Shown here piece after piece: positions 8,020 through 16,471 of a stretch of 64,000 nt of DNA. The notes below the pieces were generated by a model that had not been told where the DNA came from, made no database searches, and worked only from the letters and a program-made list of their open reading frames with translations. The DNA is from Pandoraea eparura (GTDB taxonomy: Bacteria > Pseudomonadota > Gammaproteobacteria > Burkholderiales > Burkholderiaceae): positions 1 to 64,000 of the forward strand of contig NZ_CABPSH010000012.1 in the NCBI RefSeq assembly GCF_902459725.1, given 5' to 3'. The first letter of the stretch is position 1; each line of letters opens with the position of its first letter. The position numbers were made by a program, and so were the translations under genes.

Positions 8020-9822
8020 ATGTTTCGCAAGCAGACACTCGGCGTTTCGTTGAGCGCCACTGCGGTGCTCGCGGCGCTCACGATGGCGCTCGCGGCCCAC
8101 GCGTCGGCGCCGGAAAGCGCGCCGGCGGCTCCCGCGGCCACGCCGTCTGACGCACAGCCCACCGGTACGCCCGGTGCGCCGAACGTCAAGGATCCGTACC
8201 TGGCGGGATGGTTGCGCCTCACGCCGGATCGCGAGCCAAAACCGCTCAAGGCGGGTGTCGATTACGGCATGGATCCGGCAACGGGCAAGTTCATCTGGCC
8301 GAAGGCCACACCGGAAGTCCACACCGGTCAGCGCTTTCCCGGCGAACTGACCTCGTGGGACAAGAAAAGCTACACGAAGAACGTGAAGGTGCTGGCGTTC
8401 TACCCGGGCGTCAATTCGCCGTTCCACGCGTGGAACAACATCGCCGACTTCAACGGCAAGCGTTATCTCTACATTCACGATCGCGACTACCTGCGCATCA
8501 TGGATGTGACCGATCCCGCGCATGGCAAGGTGGTGTATGCGACCGGCGGCGTGTGGGGGCCGAAGGGATCGAGCGAGAAGTTCGATCCGAACAACGTGCA
8601 TGGCTACCTGGGCGGCGCCACCATCGTGTGGAACAAGGCGCTGCGCAAGCCGATCCTCGTGGCATCGTTCGAAATCGGCCGCTACGGGTTGATGACCGAC
8701 AAGTCGAAGCAGCCGGACAAGGTGGCCGCGCAACGCCACTACAACTCGCTCAAGGGTTTCAAGGTCTTCGAGATGAATGGCCCCTTGCCGTCCGACTGGA
8801 AGCTCATCGCCACGCGCACGACCGACTATCAGCATCCGAACGCACCGGTCGGGCAGCAGCAAGGCTCGGGCTCGCTCGATTCGCCGGAGTTCTACGGTGG
8901 CAAGTACATGATCCTCTCGTCCGCCCCGGACGACAGCTACGCGCTCACCGAATATCCCAACTATCTCTACTCGCCGGGCTATCAGGTGTGGGATATGTCG
9001 AACCCGGCCAATCCGAAGTTCGTCTCGCAGATTTCGGTGCCGGGGCAGATTCTCGGCAATGCGGCGCACGAGCAGGCCTATTTGCAGAATCCGCGGGCGG
9101 GCAACCGTACCTCGTGGATGGGCTCGCGCATGCCGATCTTCCTGCCCAAGCCGCTGGAGCAGGGCGGCAAGGTGGGCTTCGGCGCGATGGGCGGTCTGGG
9201 GCTGTGGTCGTTCGACTTGTCCGATCCGGCCCATCCGAAGGTGCTGGGCAACGTCAATACGGCACCGAGCTTCGCGGGCACCGAGTACGACAACGCGGAC
9301 GTGAGCCAGTACGAGCGCACGGGGTATGTGTTGACCAGCGGCTACCCGATGAACCGCGACTGCTATGAGCCGTACAAGGACATCTTCGTGGTCGACGCGC
9401 GCAACCCCGCCAAGATGAAGGTTGCGGCAAAGCTGCCCGAGCCCGAGGTCCCCGAAGGCGCGCCGTTCACCAGCTTCTGCCAGCGCGGCGGCAACTTCGG
9501 TCCGAAGCGCTCGAACTCGATCGGCCAGCCGGGCACATGGCGCCAGGGCATCGTGCCGTATTCGTTCTACAACGCGGGCGTGCAGATCTTCGACGTGAAG
9601 GATCCGGCCAAGCCGCGCATTGCGGGCTACTTCGTGCCGGGGCTGGCCGACGAGACCGAATTGCCCGTCTACACGCTGGGCAAGGGGGTGTTCGCGATGT
9701 ACACCGAGTACGACCGCAACATCATGTGGGCCTTCACCGAGAACGGCGCCTACGCGCTGTCGAGCCCGTTGCTGGGTGAGCCCGTGATGGGCGAGCCGGC
9801 GAAACCCTGGCCGGCACGGTAA
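8020..9822 (+). CDS. secreted LVIVD-repeat protein of unknown function
   Basis: A 600-residue protein with an N-terminal export signal (about residues 1-28, cleavage near AHA) and a short Ala/Pro-rich linker. At least five repeats of the LVIVD type are visible: IMDVTDPAHGKV (about 160), VWDMSNPANPKF (about 323), SFDLSDPAHPKV (about 396), VVDARNPAKMKV (about 457) and IFDVKDPAKPRI (about 522). These repeats are predicted to form a beta-propeller in the periplasm or outside. It begins 81 bases after the porin and AAGGAGGAAG precedes its ATG, so it is probably in the same transcript; a strong terminator follows. No catalytic residue pattern is recognisable. Confidence 0.82.
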   Translation: MFRKQTLGVSLSATAVLAALTMALAAHASAPESAPAAPAATPSDAQPTGTPGAPNVKDPYLAGWLRLTPDREPKPLKAGVDYGMDPATGKFIWPKATPEVHTGQRFPGELTSWDKKSYTKNVKVLAFYPGVNSPFHAWNNIADFNGKRYLYIHDRDYLRIMDVTDPAHGKVVYATGGVWGPKGSSEKFDPNNVHGYLGGATIVWNKALRKPILVASFEIGRYGLMTDKSKQPDKVAAQRHYNSLKGFKVFEMNGPLPSDWKLIATRTTDYQHPNAPVGQQQGSGSLDSPEFYGGKYMILSSAPDDSYALTEYPNYLYSPGYQVWDMSNPANPKFVSQISVPGQILGNAAHEQAYLQNPRAGNRTSWMGSRMPIFLPKPLEQGGKVGFGAMGGLGLWSFDLSDPAHPKVLGNVNTAPSFAGTEYDNADVSQYERTGYVLTSGYPMNRDCYEPYKDIFVVDARNPAKMKVAAKLPEPEVPEGAPFTSFCQRGGNFGPKRSNSIGQPGTWRQGIVPYSFYNAGVQIFDVKDPAKPRIAGYFVPGLADETELPVYTLGKGVFAMYTEYDRNIMWAFTENGAYALSSPLLGEPVMGEPAKPWPAR

Positions 9823-9902
9823 GCACAGCGTCAAGGCGGCACGACACGTCGTGCCGTCGACGCTCACGACTTCACAGGGCCTCCAAAGCGTGAAGTGTTG
9901 AG

Positions 9903-9947
9903 GCGGGCAACCCCCGAAGGTCTCCTGGTTGCCCGCTTCTTTTTTTT
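9903..9947 (+). terminator. rho-independent terminator after the porin/LVIVD unit
   Basis: A perfect 10-bp stem, GCGGGCAACC with GGTTGCCCGC, has a 14-base loop and is followed by TTCTTTTTTTT. It ends the rightward unit and lies just before the convergent dehydrogenase gene. Confidence 0.93.
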
Positions 9948-9958
9948 ACCTGAACGCA

Positions 9959-10942
9959 TTATCGCGCGATGTGCCGCGCCACCGTATTGACGGGGGCCGC
10001 CAGCGGCGTGCCCATGAGATGGGCGTGAAGGCTGGCGAGCAGCGCGTCGATCTGTGCATGCAAGGCGGCCGGCGAGCGTCCCGAGACATGCGGCGTCAGC
10101 ACAACGTTCTCCAGCATGCGCAATGCCGACGGCACCTCGGGCTCGTGCTCGAAGACGTCGAGCGCCGCACCCGCAATCACGCCGTCGCACAGCGCTTCGA
10201 TCAGGGCCACGGTATCGACGACGCTGCCGCGCGACACGTTGACAAGAAATCCGTCCGCGCCGAGCCGCGCCAGCACATCGGCGCTCACGAGGTGATGCGT
10301 GGCGGCGCCGCCCGGACAGGCGAGCACGAGGAAGTCGCTCGCATCGGCCAAGGCGCCGATGTCACTGACATGTCGCCAGCGGCAGTCGTGGCGCGGCGTG
10401 CGTGTGTGATAGCTGACGGACATGCCGAAGCCTTCGGCACGCGTCGCAATCGCGTGACCGATGTGACCGAGGCCGACGATGCCGAGTCGCGCGCCATGCA
10501 ATGTCGGGCGCGGTGCGCGGTGTTTCGCCCAACCGCCGGCCTTCACGGCGCGGTCGAGCGTGATGAGGCCGCGCGCGGTGGCGAGCATGAGCGCCAGGGC
10601 GTGATCGGCGACGGTCTCGCCGTTGGTGTTGGGCGCGTGCGCGACGGCGATGCCACGTGCGGTGGCGGCGGCGACGTCGATGTTCTCGTAACCCGCTCCG
10701 AAGGCGCAGACGAGTTCGAGCCGCGGTAGCGCGTCCATCTGCACGGCCGTGAGGCCTGTCGTGCCATTGGTGAGCACGAAGCGAACGTTGGACGCATTGG
10801 ACATGAGGCGGATGGCGTCGGCCCGATCGACAGTCTCGCTGCCGGCGTCGATCTCGTGCAGACGCAAGCCTGCGGCGATCAATCGTGAGCGGGTGATCGG
10901 CGCAAGCGGGATGAGGGAGAGGAGTGGCGAAGCATCGTTCAT
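9959..10942 (-). CDS. D-isomer-specific 2-hydroxyacid dehydrogenase family protein
   Basis: A 327-residue NAD(P)-dependent enzyme that should interconvert a 2-oxoacid and a D-2-hydroxyacid. The nucleotide-binding loop GLGHIG lies at about 157-162, and the catalytic triad is R238 (NVSRGS), E267 (FEHEPEV) and H285 (TPHVSG). The start at 10942 is chosen for a GAAGG five bases upstream; an ATG four codons earlier has no ribosome site. It is transcribed divergently from the FAH-family gene, and a perfect TATGTATACATA dyad lies between them. The substrate is unknown; reduction of a pathway oxoacid is plausible. Confidence 0.9.
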   Translation of the reverse strand: MNDASPLLSLIPLAPITRSRLIAAGLRLHEIDAGSETVDRADAIRLMSNASNVRFVLTNGTTGLTAVQMDALPRLELVCAFGAGYENIDVAAATARGIAVAHAPNTNGETVADHALALMLATARGLITLDRAVKAGGWAKHRAPRPTLHGARLGIVGLGHIGHAIATRAEGFGMSVSYHTRTPRHDCRWRHVSDIGALADASDFLVLACPGGAATHHLVSADVLARLGADGFLVNVSRGSVVDTVALIEALCDGVIAGAALDVFEHEPEVPSALRMLENVVLTPHVSGRSPAALHAQIDALLASLHAHLMGTPLAAPVNTVARHIAR

Positions 10943-10998
10943 GGCGGCCTTCATCGTAAGGATCGTTTGGATAGGAAAATAAAATACAAATCAGTTGC

Positions 10999-11010
10999 TA
11001 TGTATACATA
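10999..11010. promoter_or_regulatory. putative GntR operator in the divergent dehydrogenase/FAH promoter
   Basis: TATGTATACATA is a perfect 12-bp palindrome with the same GTATAC core as the sites before gntR, the VOC gene and the porin. It lies about 60 bases from the dehydrogenase start and 95 bases from the FAH start, so one site could serve both directions. A partial copy, CTATGTATTG, lies just to its right. Confidence 0.6.
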
Positions 11011-11102
11011 TGCTATGTATTGTATCTTCACATGGCAATCAATAAAACGACCGATGCGCAACGCGCGACGTCGGTTCCCTGAGGGAAGACAAGGAGGAAG
11101 GT

Positions 11103-12059
11103 GTGACCTGGTTTGGACTTGCAACTTATGAATCGCTGGCGCCGGGCGCCGTTGCCGCGCGGCGTACGGCGCTCGTGCAACACGGGCACTTGTACGATCT
11201 GGAGGCTGTGCTGCGCCACGTGGGCACGGACATGGACGACGCGCTGCTGGCGGCGCACGATCTGACCGCGCTGCTCTCGGACTGGTATGTGCACGGCGAA
11301 ACGATCAACGCCGCCGTGCACCGTGCGTTGGACGCGGGCGTACCGGCGAAGGTCGGCGCGCTGGCAAGCGATGCCTATCGCCTGTGCGTGCCTTATCAGC
11401 CGGGCCGCATCTTCGCGACGGCCTCGAACTATTACGAACACGCGGCTGAAATGGGCACGAAGCTCGCGCCGCGCAGCGAGAGCTCGCCGTACATGTTCAT
11501 GAAGGCGGAGACGAGCGTGACGGCGACCGGCACGGACGTCGTGCTGCCGCCGCATGCGCAGCGCGTGGACTGGGAGGTAGAGCTGGCGGTCGTCATCGGC
11601 CGTCCGGGACGCCACATTCCGGTCGAGCAGGCGCATGAGTGGATCGCGGGCTACACGGTCATCAACGATGTCAGCGCGCGCGATCTGAACCGCCGCACCG
11701 ACTATCCGTTCACGCACGACTGGTTTCGCGGCAAGAGTTTCGATACCTTCGCACCTCTGGGGCCGTGGTTTGTGCCGCGCGAGGTCATTCGCGATCCCCA
11801 GCAACTGCGCATGACGCTGTCGGTGAACGGCGAAACGATGCAAAACGACACGACGGCGGGGATGATCTTCAACATTGCGGAGCAGATCGCCTACCTGTCC
11901 GGCATTCTCACGCTCAAGCCCGGCGACCTGATCGCCACGGGCACGCCGACCGGTGTGGGTATGGGGCGTGGCGTGTATCTCAAGGCGGGCGACGTGATGG
12001 TGGCGGGCATCGAGGGCATTGGCACCATCGAGAACCGCGTCGTGGCGCAGCATCGATAA
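11103..12059 (+). CDS. fumarylacetoacetate hydrolase (FAH) family protein
   Basis: A 318-residue protein of the family containing 2-keto-4-pentenoate hydratase, 2-oxohept-3-ene-dioate hydratase and acylpyruvate hydrolases. Metal ligands are expected in WEVELAVVIG and VINDVSARDL, and the family C-terminal motif GDLIATGTPTGVG is intact. The start is GTG, preceded by AAGGAGGAAG. It heads the second rightward unit (FAH, substrate-binding protein, VOC, permease, ATPase, esterase). In meta-cleavage pathways such enzymes act after ring opening; that role here is inference. Confidence 0.9.
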   Translation: MTWFGLATYESLAPGAVAARRTALVQHGHLYDLEAVLRHVGTDMDDALLAAHDLTALLSDWYVHGETINAAVHRALDAGVPAKVGALASDAYRLCVPYQPGRIFATASNYYEHAAEMGTKLAPRSESSPYMFMKAETSVTATGTDVVLPPHAQRVDWEVELAVVIGRPGRHIPVEQAHEWIAGYTVINDVSARDLNRRTDYPFTHDWFRGKSFDTFAPLGPWFVPREVIRDPQQLRMTLSVNGETMQNDTTAGMIFNIAEQIAYLSGILTLKPGDLIATGTPTGVGMGRGVYLKAGDVMVAGIEGIGTIENRVVAQHR

Positions 12060-12096
12060 CAACGGTCGCTCGGGTAGCGGCCAGGAGGAGGCGGCA

Positions 12097-13167
12097 ATGG
12101 AGCAGTGGCAGTGGGCAAGGCGGTGGTGGACGGTGCTGGCGTGTGCCGGATCGATCGGTGTGACCGGCGCGCTGGGGGCGGTCAGTGCGATCGGTGCAAT
12201 CGGTGCAATCGGTGCGGGCGCGATGTGGCCGACGCCGGCCGCCGCGCAGGAGAAGGTCAAGTTCAACCTCTCATGGCTGCCGCAGGGCAGCACCGGCGGC
12301 GTGCTCGTCGCCATCCACGAGGGCTTTTACCGCGAAGCGGGACTGGAGGTCTCGGCGATTGTCGGCCATGGCGGGCAACGCACCGTCAATGAAGTCGACC
12401 AGGGCCTGTTCGAATTCGGTTACGGAGATCCGATCAGCGTGATGCTCAATCGGGCGCAAGGCGGCAAGACGAAGATGGTCGGCGCGATCAACGCGGTCTG
12501 GCCCGGCGCGATCTGCTACCTCGTCAAACCGGGGCGGACCATTGCGAAGCCCGCAGACCTCAAGGGACTGTCGATGGGCGGTGGCGGGGCGTCGCCGTTG
12601 CAGAACATTGTGCCGGCCTGGCTCAAGGCCAACGGCCTGCCGCCGACGGCGGTCAAGCTGTTGCGGCTCGACCCGTCGACGATCAATCCGTCGTTCCTGC
12701 AAGGGCGCGTCGATCTGACCGAATGCTGGGAAGGGGCGAACCTGCCGGTGCTCAAGTCGCTCGCGGCGAAGCAGGGGCGCGAGATCGGGGCGCTGCGGTA
12801 TCGCGACTTCGGGCTCGACATGGTCGGCAACGGCATCGTCACGACCGAGACGATGATCGCGCAGAAGCCGGACGTGGTGCGCCGCTTCGTGCAGGCTACC
12901 TATCGGGGCTATGCCTGGATGCGCGAGCATCCGGACGCCTCGGCGGGCGTGATCGTGTCGCAATACCCCATGCTCGACAAGCAGGTCATCGTCGAGCAAA
13001 TTCGACAGATCGGCGCGCTGGAGACCGACCGCGAGACGCAGGGGCACAAGCCGGGCTGGCTGCTGGTGTCGCGCATGACGGCGACCGCCAAGTTCGTTCG
13101 CGACGCCTTCAACCTGCCGCCTGCGATCAAGGCCACCGATCTTTATACCAACCAGTTCGTCGAATGA
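12097..13167 (+). CDS. ABC transporter substrate-binding protein (NMT1/SsuA-like)
   Basis: A 356-residue periplasmic binding protein with a long Ala/Gly-rich signal peptide ending near AAAQE. The mature part begins VKFNLSWLPQG and has the NMT1/THI5-like fold signature (GFYREAGLEV, FGYGDPISV). The ATG at 12097 follows AGGAGG, whereas the open frame extends upstream without a site. The signal peptide is encoded by a small 9-bp repeat (12182-12217). The permease and ATPase of the same importer follow, interrupted by a VOC gene. The family imports sulfonates, nitrate, pyrimidine precursors or aromatic acids; the ligand is unknown. Confidence 0.9.
   Translation: MEQWQWARRWWTVLACAGSIGVTGALGAVSAIGAIGAIGAGAMWPTPAAAQEKVKFNLSWLPQGSTGGVLVAIHEGFYREAGLEVSAIVGHGGQRTVNEVDQGLFEFGYGDPISVMLNRAQGGKTKMVGAINAVWPGAICYLVKPGRTIAKPADLKGLSMGGGGASPLQNIVPAWLKANGLPPTAVKLLRLDPSTINPSFLQGRVDLTECWEGANLPVLKSLAAKQGREIGALRYRDFGLDMVGNGIVTTETMIAQKPDVVRRFVQATYRGYAWMREHPDASAGVIVSQYPMLDKQVIVEQIRQIGALETDRETQGHKPGWLLVSRMTATAKFVRDAFNLPPAIKATDLYTNQFVE
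12182..12217 (+). repeat. 9-bp repeat inside a signal-peptide region
   Basis: Four near-copies of TCGGTGCAA encode an alternating Ala-Ile-Gly run in the hydrophobic core of the substrate-binding protein's signal peptide. The first and last copies are degenerate. Confidence 0.75.
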
Positions 13168-13201
13168 CGGTGGTGCAACCGACGCCATGCAAGGAATCGA
13201 G

Positions 13202-13759
13202 ATGACAAGCCTCAAACCCAAGCTCAATCCGAAGCGCCTTGGCCACCTGGTGCTGGTGGTGCGCGATATCCAGAAGTCGGCGAAGTTCTACACCGACGTG
13301 CTCGGCCTGACGGTGTCCGACTGGATCGGCGACCAGATGGTCTTTCTGCGCGCGGGCAGCGATCACCACGACCTGGCGCTGTCGCAAATTCCGAAGGATT
13401 CGCCGGACATCGACGATCTGCCACGTTACAGCCGTCCCGGCATGGAGCACTTCTCCTACCTCGTCGAGAGTGTCGAGGAGATGGAGCAAGCCGTGGCGGT
13501 TCTGCGCGCTCATGATGTCGAGATCGTGCGCGGGATCGGGCGCCACGGGCCGGGTGCGAACTATTTCCTCGTGTTCAAGGACCCGGACGGCAACAACGTC
13601 GAGCTGTACTGCGAGATGACGCAGATCGACGACGACCACCCGTATGAAGCGAAGGTGTGGGAGCGCTCCATCGAGAGCTTCGACCGCTTCCGCTTCGAAC
13701 GCTTTGTCGTGCCGCCCCCGCCGGGCATGGTCAAGGACAAGTCGGGCGGCAAGACCTAG
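13202..13759 (+). CDS. VOC-superfamily protein, extradiol-dioxygenase-like
   Basis: A 185-residue protein like single-domain type I extradiol dioxygenases and glyoxalases. Probable metal ligands are His in LGHLVLVVRD, His in MEHFSYLVE and Glu in NNVELYCEM, the usual two-His-one-carboxylate set. Full-length two-domain extradiol enzymes are near 300 residues, so this would be a short form, perhaps acting as a dimer. The ATG at 13202 has AAGGA six bases upstream and is preferred over the earlier ATG at 13187. Its position inside an ABC-transporter operon ties the reaction to the imported compound. Confidence 0.85.
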   Translation: MTSLKPKLNPKRLGHLVLVVRDIQKSAKFYTDVLGLTVSDWIGDQMVFLRAGSDHHDLALSQIPKDSPDIDDLPRYSRPGMEHFSYLVESVEEMEQAVAVLRAHDVEIVRGIGRHGPGANYFLVFKDPDGNNVELYCEMTQIDDDHPYEAKVWERSIESFDRFRFERFVVPPPPGMVKDKSGGKT

Positions 13760-13787
13760 CCACCCGAGATTCCGGAGGAGACAACGA

Positions 13788-14531
13788 ATGAAACGCATCG
13801 CACAGACGATCGTATTTTGGGGCGTGCTGCTCGCCCTGTGGGAATTGGCCGTGACGTACTTCAAGGTGCAGTCGTACCTGATGCCACCACCGTCGGCGAT
13901 CTTTCGCGCCGCCTGGGAAGTGCATCCGCAGATGCTGGACGACACCTGGGTCACGACGGTCGAAGTGCTGACCGGCTTCGTGGCAGCGGTGGCGGGCGGG
14001 CTCGTGATCGGCGTCGTCATCAGCTACAGCGCGTTTGCGCGTCGCACGCTCTACCCGCTCGTCACCGCCTTGCAGAGCATGCCGAAGATTGCGCTCGCGC
14101 CGCTGATGATCGTGTGGTTCGGGTATGGCTTTGCGTCGAAACTGGCGTCGACCTTCCTGTTCGCATTCTTCCCGGTCGTCGTGGCGACGATGGGCGGACT
14201 CGCCAGTGTCGCGCGCAACCTCGACGAGCATTTCCGCGCGTTGGGTGCGAGCCCGTGGGACACCTTCTGGCGCCTGTACCTGCCGGCCGCGCTGCCCGCG
14301 TTCGCCGATGGCCTGAAGATCGCCATGCCGCTTGCGGTGATTGGCGCCATCGTCGGCGAGTTCATCGGCTCGGAAGCGGGGCTGGGGCATCTGATCGTGT
14401 TCGCGTCGGCGGCGGCACGCACTGACGTGATGTTCGCGGCCATTCTCATGGTGACGCTGCTGGCGGTGGTGCTCTACTGGGTCATCGAGCGTCTGGCGCG
14501 CTTTGTCTGGTGGCGAGGGATCAACGTATGA
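13788..14531 (+). CDS. ABC transporter permease (SsuC/TauC-like)
   Basis: A 247-residue inner-membrane protein with about six hydrophobic segments. The BPD_transp_1 coupling motif EHFRALGASPWDTFWRLYLP is near residue 145-165. The ATG follows CCGGAGGAGACAACG. The gene overlaps the downstream ATPase by four bases (ATGA), indicating translational coupling. Together with the binding protein upstream and the ATPase downstream it forms one importer. Confidence 0.93.
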   Translation: MKRIAQTIVFWGVLLALWELAVTYFKVQSYLMPPPSAIFRAAWEVHPQMLDDTWVTTVEVLTGFVAAVAGGLVIGVVISYSAFARRTLYPLVTALQSMPKIALAPLMIVWFGYGFASKLASTFLFAFFPVVVATMGGLASVARNLDEHFRALGASPWDTFWRLYLPAALPAFADGLKIAMPLAVIGAIVGEFIGSEAGLGHLIVFASAAARTDVMFAAILMVTLLAVVLYWVIERLARFVWWRGINV

Positions 14532-15391
14532 CTATCTTGACGAATACGGTGACGCCGTTTCCTGCGCCGTCGCGACTCGCCGGCGACACGGAATCGGCGC
14601 CGGCGGGCGCTGCGCAGGTTCAGGACGCGATGATCGAAGTGCGCCACATCGACAAGACTTTCGCCGCCAAGCAACGCAAAGCTGCGCCGGTGAGGATTCT
14701 CGACGACGTTTCACTGTCGATTGCGGATCGCGAGTTCGTGTCGATTCTCGGCGCGAGCGGTTGCGGCAAGAGCACGCTGCTGCGCATCGTTGCCGGCCTC
14801 GTGCCGCACGACGGCGGCGAGGTGCGTGTGGCGGGTCAGCGCGTGACGCGGCCGGTTCCCGAGATCGGCGTGGTGTTCCAGACGAGCAATATGCTGCCGT
14901 GGCTCACCGTGCGGCAAAACCTGCTGCTCGGCACGAGCCTGCGCAAGATTCCGAAAGCCAAGAGCGAGCCGCGCGTGGCGGCGCTGCTGGAGATGCTGGG
15001 GCTGGCCCAGTTCGCCGATCATCATCCGCATGAGTTGTCCGGCGGCATGCGCCAGCGCGCCTCGATCGGCCAGATCCTGGCGCTCGAACCGAAAGTGCTG
15101 CTCATGGACGAGCCGTTCGGCGCGCTCGACGCCCTCACGCGCGACAACCTGAACGTCGAACTGCTGCGCATCTGGCAGGAGCATCGGCAAACGGTGTTGC
15201 TCGTCACGCACAGCATCGAGGAGGCGGTGTTCCTGTCGGATCGCGTGATCGTTATGTCGGCGCGTCCGGGAAAGGTCCAGCAGGAAGTCGTGATCGATCT
15301 GCCGCGTCCGCGCTCGCCGCAGACGATCAAGCAGCACCCACGTTACGCCGGGTATGTCGCACAACTCTCACAATTGATGGGGGTCTATTGA
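14528..15391 (+). CDS. ABC transporter ATP-binding protein (SsuB/TauB-like)
   Basis: A 287-residue ATPase with Walker A GASGCGKST (75-83), signature LSGGMRQR, Walker B VLLMDEPFGALD and H-loop VTHSIEEA. An extra N-terminal tail of about 35 residues precedes the domain. The start overlaps the permease stop (ATGA), and its own stop overlaps the esterase start by one base (TGATG). Confidence 0.95.
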   Translation: MTILTNTVTPFPAPSRLAGDTESAPAGAAQVQDAMIEVRHIDKTFAAKQRKAAPVRILDDVSLSIADREFVSILGASGCGKSTLLRIVAGLVPHDGGEVRVAGQRVTRPVPEIGVVFQTSNMLPWLTVRQNLLLGTSLRKIPKAKSEPRVAALLEMLGLAQFADHHPHELSGGMRQRASIGQILALEPKVLLMDEPFGALDALTRDNLNVELLRIWQEHRQTVLLVTHSIEEAVFLSDRVIVMSARPGKVQQEVVIDLPRPRSPQTIKQHPRYAGYVAQLSQLMGVY

Positions 15392-16335
15392 TGACCGGGC
15401 AGACGATGGCGGCGACCCTGGACGGATGGGCGAGCGCGCGGGCACGGATGCGCGCGCTGGGCCCGCGCTGGGCCGATGATATCGCTGCCGGACGGCGCCT
15501 CGTGCTGGAGACCTACACGCCGCTGCTCGCGCAGGCGTCGACCGACGCGTACACCGTTGTGCGTGATCTGGCGTATGGCCCGCATGCGCGACATCGGCTT
15601 GACGTCTATCGGCCGGCGTCGCGTCCACTCGGGACGGCACCCGTCGTCATCTTCGTGCATGGCGGCGGGTTCGTTCGCGGTGACATGAACGCCAATGCGC
15701 AGATCTACGGCAACGTGCCCCGGTATTTCGCGCGTCACGGTTGCGTGGCGGTCAACGTGGAGTATCGGCTCGCGCCCGAGGCGCCGTTTCCGGGCGGCGC
15801 GCACGACGTGGGCGCCGCCGTGCGCTGGGTGCGCGAGCACATTGGCGAGTATGCCGGCGAGGGCGGGGCCGACGTGAAGCGCATGCTGTTGATCGGCCAT
15901 TCGGCCGGCGGCTCGCACGTCGCCAGCTATCTGTGCGACCCGCGGGTGCGGCCGGCGCAGCCCGAGGTGGCGGGAGCCGTGCTCATCAGCGCACGACTGC
16001 GTGCGGACGTGCTACCCGACAATCCGAACGCGCCTGGGGTGGTGGCGTATTACGGCGAAGCGCCGGCGCGCCACGAGGCCGACGCGCCGATGGCGCATGC
16101 CGAAGCCATGCCGGTGCCCCTGATGACCGTCGTGGCGGAGTTCGAGAATCCCCATCTCGACACCTATGCGCTCGAGTTCTGTCATCGGCTGTCCCTGCGC
16201 GACCGGCGGGCGTCGCGTTTCGTCCAGGTGCGCGATCACAACCATACGTCGGTGGTTGCGCACCTCGATTCCGGCGACGAGTCGCTCGGTCGCGAAATCC
16301 TGCAATTCCTGCACGACATCGACCCATCGCCCTGA
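15391..16335 (+). CDS. alpha/beta hydrolase (hormone-sensitive-lipase type)
   Basis: A 314-residue esterase-like hydrolase. The oxyanion motif HGGGF lies at about 90-94, the nucleophile is Ser171 in GHSAGGS, and a catalytic His is likely in RDHNHTSV near the C-terminus. No signal peptide is seen, so it is cytoplasmic. Its start overlaps the ATPase stop, so it belongs to the importer operon. It may hydrolyse an ester or amide bond of the imported compound or a ring-opened intermediate; the substrate is not deducible. Confidence 0.88.
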   Translation: MTGQTMAATLDGWASARARMRALGPRWADDIAAGRRLVLETYTPLLAQASTDAYTVVRDLAYGPHARHRLDVYRPASRPLGTAPVVIFVHGGGFVRGDMNANAQIYGNVPRYFARHGCVAVNVEYRLAPEAPFPGGAHDVGAAVRWVREHIGEYAGEGGADVKRMLLIGHSAGGSHVASYLCDPRVRPAQPEVAGAVLISARLRADVLPDNPNAPGVVAYYGEAPARHEADAPMAHAEAMPVPLMTVVAEFENPHLDTYALEFCHRLSLRDRRASRFVQVRDHNHTSVVAHLDSGDESLGREILQFLHDIDPSP

Positions 16336-16471
16336 TGCGGTCCGCGCCTGCCTGCGTCGTTGCGCCGGTGAGCCCGTGAGCCGTTGATCGAATCAGCGGC
16401 GGATCAGCGGCAAATCGGCGGCGCTTGGCACAGGCAGCGCCGTTCATCTCTCCCTCCCTTTAGGAACTGTC

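Noticed and set aside
7435-9867. An 810-codon reverse-strand frame
   Set aside because: It lies opposite the porin and LVIVD genes, is Arg/His/Val-rich and has no recognisable domain; typical GC-rich antisense shadow.
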